Assembly: GCA_046074525.1 (NCBI GenBank)
Contig: JBJTOK010000019.1
Coordinates: forward strand, 15,970 to 79,969
Length of the DNA stretch: 64,000 nucleotides
Source: JAHEZL01 sp046074525
Lineage (GTDB): Bacteria; Bacteroidota; Bacteroidia; Flavobacteriales_C; GCA-002722245
Direction: 5' to 3'
The notes beneath the pieces were generated by a model, which worked only from the letters and a program-made list of their open reading frames with translations, had not been told where the DNA came from and did no database searches. Position numbers and translations under genes: made by a program. How positions within the stretch are numbered: position 1 is the stretch's first letter; each line of letters opens with the position of its first letter. This document shows positions 35,338-44,476 of this stretch, piece after piece.

Positions 35338-36270
35338 ATGTCTGCTTATAAAACCCTCGATCTCGATGGCTATGCCAAAAATAAATTCGGTTCAAAAGCC
35401 TCCGTTGTAGCTTTGAGCGATCATCTGAACAGCTGGCGCATCGTGCTCAATGGCAAACAATACAATATCGACATGCAGGAAGTCGCTAAATGGCAGTACA
35501 ACAATTTGCACAAAGCGGTGGCAACGGGTGTGCATAAATACGACTGGTGTGCTATCGACTTTCCTAATGTAAACTGGACGGTAATCCCCGTGGTGATTGT
35601 CAGCAGTGATAAGATCAACGATATACAGGGAGTTAAAAAAGCTTGTCAGAATTTACTTAACGGACTCGATCTTACCCGCAGCTGGTACCTCAATAAAATG
35701 AAATATAAAACCTTCAGCTTCCTCGATAAAGCACTTGTCATCACCGCTGCAGAGGACGCCCGCACCTGGGACCTCTTTGCCTCAGCCACCGATATTCCCG
35801 ATACCATTAAGGATCCCGCAACAGGCAACATGGTTCCTAATCCTAAAGATCCATTCCCGAAAGAAGAAAACAGATGGATACTTATTGATCGCTGCACCAA
35901 AATCCTTCACAATGCTTTCGGGGTTATCAACGACAGTGGTACAATAGTATGCATGGCACCTTATACCGGCTTTGGCGCAACAGCTTCAGGCGCCGGCGCA
36001 GCCTGCTCAGCTGCCGTGATAGCCGAACCGCCGTCGGTACTTGAAACCGATCCGAAAAGCACCAGTGATCCGCTGAAGAGAGATGTTATTATTTATGCAT
36101 TGGGACATGAACTGGGACATGCCTTCGGATTACCTCACAGCTGCGATGTTTATCCGGGAAATAAAGATTGCTGGAACTCTATCATGCAAAATCCCTCCAA
36201 CAATTTTAAAGATGCCCTGCTTCTTCCTGAAGAAATAAAAAAACTGGATGCCTCTCCTTTTTTCAGCTAG
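35338..36270 (+). CDS. Zinc metalloprotease of the HExxHxxGxxH (metzincin-like) type
   Basis: 310 residues. The zinc site is complete: H257-E258-x2-H261-x2-G264-x2-H267 in GHELGHAFGLPH, and IMQNPSN about 20 residues later may supply the Met-turn. Metzincins bearing this signature are normally secreted peptidases, but no signal peptide, lipobox or sorting domain is seen; the N-terminus starts MSAYKTLDLDGYAKN. The first 230 residues have no recognised domain and could be a regulatory or binding region. It is a single gene with repeat DNA upstream. Confidence 0.78.
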   Translation: MSAYKTLDLDGYAKNKFGSKASVVALSDHLNSWRIVLNGKQYNIDMQEVAKWQYNNLHKAVATGVHKYDWCAIDFPNVNWTVIPVVIVSSDKINDIQGVKKACQNLLNGLDLTRSWYLNKMKYKTFSFLDKALVITAAEDARTWDLFASATDIPDTIKDPATGNMVPNPKDPFPKEENRWILIDRCTKILHNAFGVINDSGTIVCMAPYTGFGATASGAGAACSAAVIAEPPSVLETDPKSTSDPLKRDVIIYALGHELGHAFGLPHSCDVYPGNKDCWNSIMQNPSNNFKDALLLPEEIKKLDASPFFS

Positions 36271-36382
36271 TAAAAGTCGGCACCTTTTAATACCTTTCCA
36301 ACCATGAAATATTCATTATCCTTAAAGGAGATAACAATCTGTGAATATTCCATGAGACCTAAAAAAAGAAACAAATGCACTC

Positions 36383-37657
36383 ATGAAATTAACCAGGGAA
36401 CAAAAAGGATGGGTAATGTTTGATTGCGCCAACTCGGCGTACTACCTCATCATCAACAGCACTATTTTTCCGGTGGTTTTCACAGCTCTTGTTCCTGATG
36501 GATCACTGGCTTTTGGTATTCATGTTAAAAGCAGCGAGGCGATGTATCAGCTGGCGCTGGGACTAGCCTACCTTATCATAGTTTTCCTTTCTCCTATTTT
36601 AAGTGGTATTGCCGATTATGGCAACCGCAAGAAATTCTTCATGAAGCTCTTCACCTTCATCGGTTCGGCCGCCTGCTTCAGCTTGTATTTCTTTAACGAA
36701 AACAGGGCCGAGCTGGGCGTTATTGCTGCAGCTGTGGCCATGATAGGATTTTCGGGCAGTATTGTCTTTTACAATGCCTTTCTTCCTGAAGTAGCGGCGC
36801 CGGAAGATCAGGACAGGATCAGTGCCCGCGGATTCGCCACCGGTTATTTCGGAAGTTCCATCTTACTTATACTAATCGTCATCGCTTCCGAATTTTACGA
36901 AGAGCTGGGTTTTAGCGGCAAGCTGGAAATATTTTCCTTGGGTTTTGTTTCAGTGGCAGCCTGGTGGATGCTTTTTTCGCAATATACATTTAAGCGACTG
37001 CCACTGGAAGAAAACATTAAAGTGCCCTATAAAGAAGCCATCAAAAACGGCTTTAAGGAAACCAAAAAAGTATGGCAACAAATCCGCACTCAAAAACTCC
37101 TGCATAAATTTATTATCACCTACTTCTTCATCAGTATGGGCTTGCAAACGCTGATGCTCATTGCTCCCATGTTTGCACTAAATGATTTAAAGGTTGAAAA
37201 ATCGGCACTGATTGTAGTAGCATTGATCATACAGGTAGCCGGTATTTTAGGTGCTTTGTTTTTTGCACGGCTTTCCAAAAAGATAGGAAACTTCAGTGCC
37301 TTGCTTTATCCGCTCATCATCTTTGTGCTCATTTGTTTATCGGTGGTATTCATCAACGCCACCTTATTTTATGTGGTAGGAGTTTGTCTGGGTTTCGCCA
37401 TGGCTGGTGCGCAATCCCTCGCCCGCTCTACTTACTCAAAGATCTTACCTGAGACACATGATCACGCTTCTTTCTTCAGCTTTTATGACATCGCCGAAAA
37501 AATGGCCACTGCCCTGGGGATGCTCATGGCAGCCCTGGTTTCTTTTCTTGGCAATTCAAGGAGTAGTATCTTGTTGCTTTCCCTTATTTTTGCTGTCGCA
37601 ATTGTAATGTTGAAGTGGACGCAAAAAATAGCGAAGACCAATGGAACAAAAATTTGA
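36383..37657 (+). CDS. UMF1/Atg22-type MFS transporter
   Basis: 424 residues, about twelve membrane helices. The N-terminus MKLTREQKGWVMFDCANSAYY is the signature of the UMF1 family, related to the fungal vacuolar amino-acid effluxer Atg22. SGIADYGNRKKF fits the loop 2-3 motif. The substrate in bacteria is unknown. It is the first of four overlapping genes up to 40640; the next starts 17 bp before its stop. Confidence 0.88.
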   Translation: MKLTREQKGWVMFDCANSAYYLIINSTIFPVVFTALVPDGSLAFGIHVKSSEAMYQLALGLAYLIIVFLSPILSGIADYGNRKKFFMKLFTFIGSAACFSLYFFNENRAELGVIAAAVAMIGFSGSIVFYNAFLPEVAAPEDQDRISARGFATGYFGSSILLILIVIASEFYEELGFSGKLEIFSLGFVSVAAWWMLFSQYTFKRLPLEENIKVPYKEAIKNGFKETKKVWQQIRTQKLLHKFIITYFFISMGLQTLMLIAPMFALNDLKVEKSALIVVALIIQVAGILGALFFARLSKKIGNFSALLYPLIIFVLICLSVVFINATLFYVVGVCLGFAMAGAQSLARSTYSKILPETHDHASFFSFYDIAEKMATALGMLMAALVSFLGNSRSSILLLSLIFAVAIVMLKWTQKIAKTNGTKI

Positions 37658-38855
37658 TATCGTCATCATCGGAGGTGGAATAGTAGGATTGGCCACGGCT
37701 TACCAGCTTACACAACAATTCCCCGATCAATCCATTGCCGTTATTGAAAAAGAAAAAGAACTGGGCGAACACCAAACCGGTCACAACTCAGGTGTGCTGC
37801 ATTCGGGCTTGTATTACACGCCCGGCTCAAAAAAAGCAATTCTATGTTTAGAAGGAAAAGAAGAAATGGTGGCCTTCGCCAAAACACAAAACATTCCTCA
37901 CGATATCTGCGGAAAAATCATTGTCGCCACGGAAGAAAAAGAACTCAAAAATCTCGATAAAATTTTCCAGAACGGTATAGCGAACAAAGTGCCTGGTATT
38001 GAAAAAATCGATGCAAAACGCATAAGCGAAATTGAACCACACTGCGTAGGCATTGCTGGTATCTGGGTCCCGGGTTCAGGCATCATCAACTATAAAGACG
38101 TTTGCAAAAAATTAGGTGAACTGGTAGAAAAAGCCCATCCGAAAAACAAGGTTTTCCTTGATGAAAAGTGTGAAAAAATACGCGAAGGAAAAGATCTCTC
38201 TACTGTTCAAACCAATAAGAAAAACATTCAGGGCAAAATAATTATTGCCTGCGCCGGATTGCAGGGCGACCGCGTTGCGAAGAAGGACAAGCTCGATCCG
38301 GGAATGAAGATTGTTCCTTTCCGAGGCGATTATTACGAGCTCAGTGAACAGGGAAAGGCGAAAGTGCGCAACCTCATTTATCCTGTGCCCGATCCCGACT
38401 TCCCTTTCCTTGGCGTACATTTTACGCGCATGATTGATGGCAGCGTGGAATGCGGTCCTAATGCGGTATTCTCCTTCAAGCGCGAAGGATACACACGTAC
38501 CGCTTTCAACGTGAGAGACAGTATGGAATCCCTCACCTACAAAGGCACATGGATCTTATTTAAAAACCACTGGCGCCAGGGATTGGAAGAATACAAACGT
38601 GCATTCTCCAAAGATTTGTTTTTAAAATCCCTGCAGAAACTCATTCCCGATCTTACGCTGGATGATATCCAACCGGCGCGTGCCGGAGTACGCGCACAGG
38701 CTCTCGATGCCAAAGGGAAAATGATTGCAGATTTCAAAATTGAATTCAAAGGCAAACACGTACATGTGCTGAATGCCCCATCCCCGGCGGCTACCGCATC
38801 ACTTGCCATCGGTCGACATATCGTGGAAGAAATTAAAAAGAAACATTTATTATGA
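37641..38855 (+). CDS. lhgO: L-2-hydroxyglutarate oxidase
   Basis: 404 residues. FAD-binding GGGIVGLATAYQL at the N-terminus and HQTGHNSGVLHSGLYYTPGS are hallmarks of LhgO/L2HGDH. It oxidises L-2-hydroxyglutarate, a metabolic side product, to 2-oxoglutarate. It overlaps the UMF1 gene by 17 bp and the following lipoprotein gene by 4 bp. Confidence 0.93.
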   Translation: MEQKFDIVIIGGGIVGLATAYQLTQQFPDQSIAVIEKEKELGEHQTGHNSGVLHSGLYYTPGSKKAILCLEGKEEMVAFAKTQNIPHDICGKIIVATEEKELKNLDKIFQNGIANKVPGIEKIDAKRISEIEPHCVGIAGIWVPGSGIINYKDVCKKLGELVEKAHPKNKVFLDEKCEKIREGKDLSTVQTNKKNIQGKIIIACAGLQGDRVAKKDKLDPGMKIVPFRGDYYELSEQGKAKVRNLIYPVPDPDFPFLGVHFTRMIDGSVECGPNAVFSFKREGYTRTAFNVRDSMESLTYKGTWILFKNHWRQGLEEYKRAFSKDLFLKSLQKLIPDLTLDDIQPARAGVRAQALDAKGKMIADFKIEFKGKHVHVLNAPSPAATASLAIGRHIVEEIKKKHLL

Positions 38856-39412
38856 TGCGTTATATTCCGTTCCTTGCACTCCTTGCCTTCATAAGCTGTG
38901 ATCCTTCCTCCGAAAAAAAAGGAGAAGAAATCACCAATGAAATCAACTACAACACCTTCATCGGTGATCCACTGGCCAGCGAAGCTACTTTTGAAATTGA
39001 AGCGCTTCCTGCCGCACAGCGCAAAGAAATTTTAGAGAAATGGATAGGAGGTGTTTTTGAAGGAAAAATAAAAGCCTACCTGCCTATTCCCAATGGAGAA
39101 CGTGTAATGACAGCAGAAGAAATTGCACTTATCAAATCCAGGAACGACACGGTATTTGAAGATATCCCCGACAAACCGGGAGAAGTAAAAAAAATTCCTA
39201 TCGTACATGAATTCAACTACGATGGTGTAACACATGTTAAGTTCAAGGAACGCTGGTACTACGATGAAGAAAGCAATCATTTCACGAAGGAAGTCATCGC
39301 TGTTTGTCCGCTTGTAAAAACATACGATGACACAGGGGAAGTCCGCGGCCTCACTGCTTTATTCTGGATTTATTTCGATGAGCATCAACCCGACAAGGCC
39401 AAAAATGAATAA
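38852..39412 (+). CDS. GldN-domain lipoprotein
   Basis: 186 residues. A lipoprotein signal ends at C16 (LLAFISC). The rest resembles the conserved core of GldN/PorN, the periplasmic ring protein of the T9SS: EGKIKAYLP, MTAEEI, VKFKERWYYDEESN, IAVCPLVKTYDDTGEVRG and ALFWIYF align with the family's GKI.AY, KE.W.FD...S, I.I.P...D..GE.RG and FWIY blocks. In gliding bacteria gldN closes the gldKLMN operon; here the gene stands between lhgO and an M16 peptidase, and the product is shorter and lipidated. Whether it works with T9SS is unproven. The start ATGATG overlaps the lhgO stop. Confidence 0.68.
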   Translation: MMRYIPFLALLAFISCDPSSEKKGEEITNEINYNTFIGDPLASEATFEIEALPAAQRKEILEKWIGGVFEGKIKAYLPIPNGERVMTAEEIALIKSRNDTVFEDIPDKPGEVKKIPIVHEFNYDGVTHVKFKERWYYDEESNHFTKEVIAVCPLVKTYDDTGEVRGLTALFWIYFDEHQPDKAKNE

Positions 39413-40640
39413 GGAATTCGACATCTTTGAATTGCAAAACGGCATCAAAGTTTTGCACCAGGAATACAAACACAGTCCGGTAGCACATCTTGGAATAATT
39501 GTAAACAGTGGCTCCCGTGATGAAGACATTCATGAGCACGGACTGGCTCATTTCATTGAACACGTTATTTTCAAAGGCACAAAAAACAAGAAAGCCGCAC
39601 AAATCCTCAACCAGGTAGATGCTGTAGGCGGCGAACTAAATGCTTATACCACCAAGGAAGAAACCTGTCTCTTCGCCTCTTTCCTGCAAAAGCATCTTGA
39701 AAATTCAGTGGAATTATTATCTGATATTTTTTTCAACTCCACCTTTCCCTCCAAAGAACTTGAAAAGGAAAAAGTGGTGATTTACGATGAAATCAAATCG
39801 TACCAGGACAGTCCGATGGACATGATCGTAGATGATTTCGAATTACTTCTTTTCCCAAAACATTCATTGGGAAGAGAAATTCTCGGCACAAAAAAATCGC
39901 TGCAGAAATTCACTAAAAAAGACATTCAGGATTTTATCCGAAAACACTATACGCTCAACAATACCGTCATCAGCAGCATTGGTAATATTTCCAGCAAAGA
40001 GCTTAAAAAATTGCTTGAAAAATATTTCGGGAAATATCCGATGAGCTCTTCTGCAGGTGAAAAAATTCCGGCTGTAAATGCAGTGAACAAACATAAGGTA
40101 CATCGCCCCGAAGGCAACCAGAGTCATTATATTTTGGGCAATGCAGCTTACTCCTTAAACGATAAAAGAAGAACAGCTTTAACTCTGCTCACAAATGTTT
40201 TAGGCGGCCCCGCAATGAACTCGCGCCTCAACATGGAGATTCGCGAAAAATACGGCTACACCTATAACATCGAAGCCAATTACAATCCTTTAAGCGACAC
40301 AGGAATTTTCAATATTTATTTCGGTAGCGACAAAAAAAATCTCGGTAAAACCATTGAGTTGGTAAAAAAAGAATTGAAGAAATTCTGCGATAAAAAAATG
40401 TCGCCGCTGGAATTGCAAAATGCGAAAGAACAAATCCTCGGACAAATAACGCTGGCCAATGAAAACCGCGCCGGACTAATGCTAGCTTATGGCAAAAGCC
40501 TCGTCACATATGGCAAAGTAGATTCCGTAAAACAGATTTATAACAAATACGAAAAGATCACCGCTGAGGAAATCCTTGAAATCGCGAATGATATTTTTGA
40601 TGAGAGGAAAATGTCATCGGTGACTTATATTAATCGATAA
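39405..40640 (+). CDS. M16 family zinc peptidase
   Basis: 411 residues from ATG 39405 (MNKEFDIFELQNG); a longer frame from 39327 would overlap the upstream gene by 86 bp and is unlikely. The inverted zinc motif HxxEH is H49-F-I-E52-H53, and the third ligand region EKEKVVIYDEI follows. It is the single-chain processing-peptidase-like type (PqqL/MPP beta), cytoplasmic or periplasmic; no signal peptide is seen. It overlaps the GldN-like gene by 8 bp. Confidence 0.92.
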   Translation: MNKEFDIFELQNGIKVLHQEYKHSPVAHLGIIVNSGSRDEDIHEHGLAHFIEHVIFKGTKNKKAAQILNQVDAVGGELNAYTTKEETCLFASFLQKHLENSVELLSDIFFNSTFPSKELEKEKVVIYDEIKSYQDSPMDMIVDDFELLLFPKHSLGREILGTKKSLQKFTKKDIQDFIRKHYTLNNTVISSIGNISSKELKKLLEKYFGKYPMSSSAGEKIPAVNAVNKHKVHRPEGNQSHYILGNAAYSLNDKRRTALTLLTNVLGGPAMNSRLNMEIREKYGYTYNIEANYNPLSDTGIFNIYFGSDKKNLGKTIELVKKELKKFCDKKMSPLELQNAKEQILGQITLANENRAGLMLAYGKSLVTYGKVDSVKQIYNKYEKITAEEILEIANDIFDERKMSSVTYINR

Positions 40641-40657
40641 GTCAATTATATTCCTTC

Positions 40658-41731
40658 TTACGTTATTTCAAATCTCTCTTTATAATATCTGTCAACACCT
40701 ATCATACAGAGCCAATAAACAGGAAACACAATAGGGTATAAAATATAAATTAAGAAGAAATACCCGTGATATTCAGAAGCTTGATCTCCTATTACCCAAT
40801 CCACAAAAGGGTAAAAGAACATAAGAGATGTCATTGCTGCAAAAGGCACTATTACAGCGCCTAAAACTACAGCCAGTGAAATTCTTTTTTTCAAATTATC
40901 CCTTCTGTATTTTCTCACCCATTTAAAATGGTAATACACCAATAAAATAAAGGTGATTATCATTAGTCCAAAGGGGGAAATAAAAATTAAAATCGAAGCA
41001 AACGCATTAACCTCAGGCACCCAGGTTACAGAAATGAATTCTGCTGGAATTTTATCAAAATGGTAATGTGATATAGAAGGTTCATTTTTCACTAATCCCT
41101 CCTCCAGATTACAAGTCAATTCTTCGCCAAAATCAGATTTATCTATGAATAAATCTAAGGTTCCAAAAGACTTCCATGACCTGGCAGGAGTAAGTGAATA
41201 TCTAAAAGAATATTCCTTAACATCGGAACTTAAATCCAACCATACAGTGGAATTATATTCTACAACAATGAGGTGTTTTCCCTTGAATAAATTGGTTTTA
41301 AAAAATTTCAAATCCTTATTGTCAGCAATGCGTCCTTCATGATCCATGAACCATATACTTATATTATTGAAGGATCTATTGCGCTCAGATGAGTTTTCTG
41401 CATAAGCGAAATCTTCTTTATTGGCAGGGTTGATACCACTATCAACCTTAACTTCCATGCCATCCACCCATACTTTGAATTCACCACTATAATCCATCGC
41501 ATAAAAAATGAAAGGCAAATCAACACCATCTTTCAAAGATTCCACCTGGTATTCCACTTTATAAAAAGCCGTTAAATCAGATTTTGGAGTAACAAATATA
41601 TTTTCGTGAACAATATTCACATATTGATTAATGAATGGCGCTGAAGCAGCGGATCCATCATAGGTCGGCGAAGCCATATTGGCCCTTAACACTCCTCCAA
41701 AAAGCATAAACAGAAAAACTATTTTCTTCAT
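40658..41731 (-). CDS. Membrane protein of unknown function with signal peptide
   Basis: 357 residues. A signal peptide (KKIVFLFMLFGGVLRANMA) is followed by a roughly 220-residue exported beta-rich domain and then three hydrophobic helices (about 248-270, 285-312 and 322-347) with a basic cytoplasmic loop HFKWVRKYRRDNLKK. I do not recognise a family. It is convergent with the peptidase gene. Confidence 0.65.
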   Translation of the reverse strand: MKKIVFLFMLFGGVLRANMASPTYDGSAASAPFINQYVNIVHENIFVTPKSDLTAFYKVEYQVESLKDGVDLPFIFYAMDYSGEFKVWVDGMEVKVDSGINPANKEDFAYAENSSERNRSFNNISIWFMDHEGRIADNKDLKFFKTNLFKGKHLIVVEYNSTVWLDLSSDVKEYSFRYSLTPARSWKSFGTLDLFIDKSDFGEELTCNLEEGLVKNEPSISHYHFDKIPAEFISVTWVPEVNAFASILIFISPFGLMIITFILLVYYHFKWVRKYRRDNLKKRISLAVVLGAVIVPFAAMTSLMFFYPFVDWVIGDQASEYHGYFFLIYILYPIVFPVYWLCMIGVDRYYKERFEIT

Positions 41732-41770
41732 ATTTCAAATGTAAAGATTCTAAGTATACAGTATACGCAT

Positions 41771-41859
41771 CGTCATCGGTAGGGGCGAAATGCTTTTCGC
41801 CCGCGATATGGTTGACGTACATTATGTGGGCGAAAAGCATTTCGCCCCTACCGATGACG
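41771..41859. repeat. Palindromic repeat with perfect 32-bp arms
   Basis: Arms 41771-41802 and 41828-41859 (CGTCATCGGTAGGGGCGAAA... and its complement) are perfectly inverted around a 25-nt loop; each arm holds an inner GCGAAA/TTTCGC self-complement. It sits between two minus-strand genes and contains no frame of interest. This GTAGGGGCGAAA core is of a kind seen scattered between genes in Bacteroidota. Confidence 0.85.
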
Positions 41860-41890
41860 AACATGGAGACAATGACAAACGCGGCAAAAA

Positions 41891-42787
41891 CTATTTCTTC
41901 CTCAATGTCTTATACAACAATCCTCCTCCCACTCCAACCAACAACAACACCCACCAAATCTTCAACAATCCCAACACCAGTATTTCCAAGCCATTCAAAC
42001 CGAACGCAAGTGAATCACCCACCTTGGAAAAGAAAGAAGGCTCATAGGGTTCCACTATTTTTTCACGTGCTAACAATTGCTGTTTAACCGATGAACGCTG
42101 GTAGAGATAAATCTTCACTGTACTGAAATCCACCTGATCCTGAATAGAAAGGTTGGCAACAATTGCATCGTCTTTTTTCTCTTCCTTTTCGAGAAGGGAA
42201 TTTTCGGCAGCGGTGGTGCTTTTCAAAGTACCACCATTGTGAATGACATTGTCCATGCGCTTTTCATGAGTAGTAATTCTTTTTTGCACGAGTTTGTTCG
42301 CAAGTAATTTTAGTGTTACGTCATCGGCGTTGATGTTGCGGTAATCAAGGAAATCCACGAGTCCGTTGATATCTTTTAATACATCATCCATTTGTGTGTT
42401 GGGGACGCGGATTTCGATGCTGTTCTCCATCGTGTAATGTGTGGTTTCCATGGTAGAATCTTCACTCACAGGAACAGTTTCTACATAATTCACCGAACTG
42501 AATAAATTGGTATGCGTGACAAAACCACTGTTTTTGGCAACTACATCTTCAATCGCAAAAGTCGCTGAACGTACATCATTGGTGCGGAATTTAATATCGG
42601 CTGTTCGTACAAAACGGCGATTAGAATGCACATTTTCAATGGCTGCCGATGAGGATAAGGTGCTGTCGGCAGCAATAGCGTCTTCGGAATAGGCTTTGGC
42701 GTTATATGCAGACTCAGCGTCATAGCCGCCGCTGCAGGAGAATAAACTTAAACTTACAATAGCGAGGGGAAAGATTATCTTTTTCAT
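41891..42787 (-). CDS. DUF4349 domain lipoprotein
   Basis: 298 residues. Lipobox with C18 (SLSLFSC). The DUF4349 core begins RRFVRTADIKFRTNDVRSA, includes the SIEIRVPNTQMDDVL strand-helix, a coiled-coil middle (about 165-210) and ends in a membrane helix (about 262-290, GLNGLEILVLGLLKIWWVLLLV) with a basic tail. The family is widespread and of unknown function, probably envelope-anchored at both ends. Confidence 0.85.
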   Translation of the reverse strand: MKKIIFPLAIVSLSLFSCSGGYDAESAYNAKAYSEDAIAADSTLSSSAAIENVHSNRRFVRTADIKFRTNDVRSATFAIEDVVAKNSGFVTHTNLFSSVNYVETVPVSEDSTMETTHYTMENSIEIRVPNTQMDDVLKDINGLVDFLDYRNINADDVTLKLLANKLVQKRITTHEKRMDNVIHNGGTLKSTTAAENSLLEKEEKKDDAIVANLSIQDQVDFSTVKIYLYQRSSVKQQLLAREKIVEPYEPSFFSKVGDSLAFGLNGLEILVLGLLKIWWVLLLVGVGGGLLYKTLRKK

Positions 42788-42858
42788 GAGTGTGTATTTT
42801 TCAGTTTATTCCGGGGAATGAAAAAGGTAACCCTTGAATGAGTGTGAGAGTGGGTTTC

Positions 42859-43022
42859 GAGAGTGGACAGCTAACTAACTCTCCTCCTTTTCAAGGAGGA
42901 GTGCCTGAAAGGCGAGGTGGTTAATAGATAGAAAAATCCTTTGATTTCGTTTTTAATTAACCACCTCCCCCTTCGGGTACTCCTCCTTGAAAAGGAGGAG
43001 AGTTAGTTAGCGGCCCACTCTC
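42859..43022. repeat. Large nested palindrome
   Basis: Three sets of arms nest: GAGAGTGG/CCACTCTC (42859-42866, 43015-43022), 32-bp perfect arms starting CTAACTAACTCTCCTCC (42871-42902, 42979-43010), and GAGGTGGTTAAT/ATTAACCACCTC (42914-42925, 42956-42967). The 32-bp arm itself contains CTCCTCCTTTTCAAGGAGGAG, a smaller palindrome. It occupies the spacer between the DUF4349 gene start and the metK terminator. Confidence 0.85.
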
Positions 43023-43028
43023 TGAAAA

Positions 43029-43061
43029 CAAAAAAACCTCCCGTTTCCGGAAGGCTTTTTT
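43029..43061 (-). terminator. Terminator of metK
   Basis: CCTCCCG (43037-43043) pairs with CGGAAGG (43048-43054) with one mismatch that is a wobble on one strand; A-rich and T-rich flanks give a U-tract in both directions. It lies 21 bp after the metK stop on the minus strand. Confidence 0.75.
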
Positions 43062-43081
43062 ATTTTTATTCAGAAAAAGAA

Positions 43082-44347
43082 TTACTTCTTAATTCCGAAT
43101 TCTTTTTTGATTTTATCAACGTAATCCAATTTCTCCCATCCGAAGAAAGTCACTTTCTTCTTCGATTTTTTACCATTGTAAAGGAGTTCAACTTCTTTCT
43201 CATAAGAATTTCTTCCCATGTGACCGTAAGCAGCAGTTTCGCCGAAGATTGGGTAACGCAAACCGAAACGCTCAATGATAGCAGCCGGACGCATGTCGAA
43301 CAACTTAGCTACTTTGTTAGCAATTTCACCATCCGTAAGATTCACTTTCGCAGAACCGTAAGTGTTTACATACAAACCAACTGGTTTAGCAACACCGATA
43401 GCGTAAGCCACCTGTACCAGAACCTCCTCAGCAACACCTGCAGCTACAAGATTTTTGGCGATGTGACGTGTTGCATAAGCAGCAGAGCGGTCAACTTTTG
43501 ATGAATCTTTTCCAGAGAAAGCACCACCACCATGAGCACCTTTTCCACCGTAAGTATCAACAATGATTTTTCTACCGGTTAAACCAGTATCTCCGTGCGG
43601 ACCACCGATTACGAATTTACCGGTTGGGTTGATATGGTAAATGATATCTTTTCCGAAAAGTTTTTTGTTGGATGCTGACAATTTCGATAATACTCTTGGC
43701 ATCAGGATAGCCTTCATATCATCAGCAATTTTCTTCAGCATTTTTGGTTCTTTATCGAAATCGTCATGTTGTGTAGAAATAACGATAGTGTCGATTCTTA
43801 CCGGTTGGTTTTTGTCGTTGTACTCAATCGTTACCTGAGATTTAGCGTCAGGACGCAGATACTTCATTTGCTTGCCTTCTTTACGGATAGCAGCCAATTC
43901 CAACAACAATTTGTGAGCGATATCGAGGGCCAATGGCATGTAGTTCGCAGATTCGCTGGTAGCGTATCCGAACATCATTCCCTGGTCACCGGCACCTTGT
44001 TCCTTGTGCAAACCTGCACCTTCATCAACACCCTGAGCGATGTCAGGAGACTGACCGTGGATAGCAGAGATGATACCGCAAGAATCGGCATCAAACATAT
44101 ATTCAGCTTTATTGTAGCCAATTCTCTTGATTACGTTACGGGCAACTTCCTGTTGATCGAAATGTCCGTTGCAAGTTACTTCACCTGCCAATACAGTTAA
44201 TCCTGTGGTTACTAAAGTTTCGCACGCAATCCTTGAAGCAGGATCTCTTCTGAGAAATTCATCCACCAGAGCGTCAGATATCTGGTCGGCAACTTTATCC
44301 GGATGCCCTTCGGAAACTGATTCGGAAGTAAATAAGTAATTAGCCAT
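43082..44347 (-). CDS. metK: S-adenosylmethionine synthase
   Basis: 421 residues. The N-terminal SVSEGHPDKVADQISDA, the GAGDQGMMFGYA hexapeptide region and GGGAFSGKD P-loop-like motif are all present. It makes SAM from methionine and ATP. The leader is about 130 bp of AT-rich DNA and shows no SAM riboswitch. Confidence 0.98.
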   Translation of the reverse strand: MANYLFTSESVSEGHPDKVADQISDALVDEFLRRDPASRIACETLVTTGLTVLAGEVTCNGHFDQQEVARNVIKRIGYNKAEYMFDADSCGIISAIHGQSPDIAQGVDEGAGLHKEQGAGDQGMMFGYATSESANYMPLALDIAHKLLLELAAIRKEGKQMKYLRPDAKSQVTIEYNDKNQPVRIDTIVISTQHDDFDKEPKMLKKIADDMKAILMPRVLSKLSASNKKLFGKDIIYHINPTGKFVIGGPHGDTGLTGRKIIVDTYGGKGAHGGGAFSGKDSSKVDRSAAYATRHIAKNLVAAGVAEEVLVQVAYAIGVAKPVGLYVNTYGSAKVNLTDGEIANKVAKLFDMRPAAIIERFGLRYPIFGETAAYGHMGRNSYEKEVELLYNGKKSKKKVTFFGWEKLDYVDKIKKEFGIKK

Positions 44348-44476
44348 TGTGTATTATTAATTTAAGTTGATTTTTTTAATTGCGATTGCAAATAAACAAA
44401 GATTAATTTCCAATAAGAAATTATTTTGAAGGTTTTGTGGAATATTTTCCCACAACTTGTTTACATCCTAAAATCA

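Noticed and set aside
39327..39404. An upstream start that lengthens the M16 peptidase by 26 codons.
   Set aside because: It would lie inside the conserved end of the GldN-like gene, and the added residues are not peptidase-like.
44348..44476. A SAM riboswitch before metK.
   Set aside because: The leader is short and AT-rich, with no multi-helix junction, K-turn or terminator pairing.
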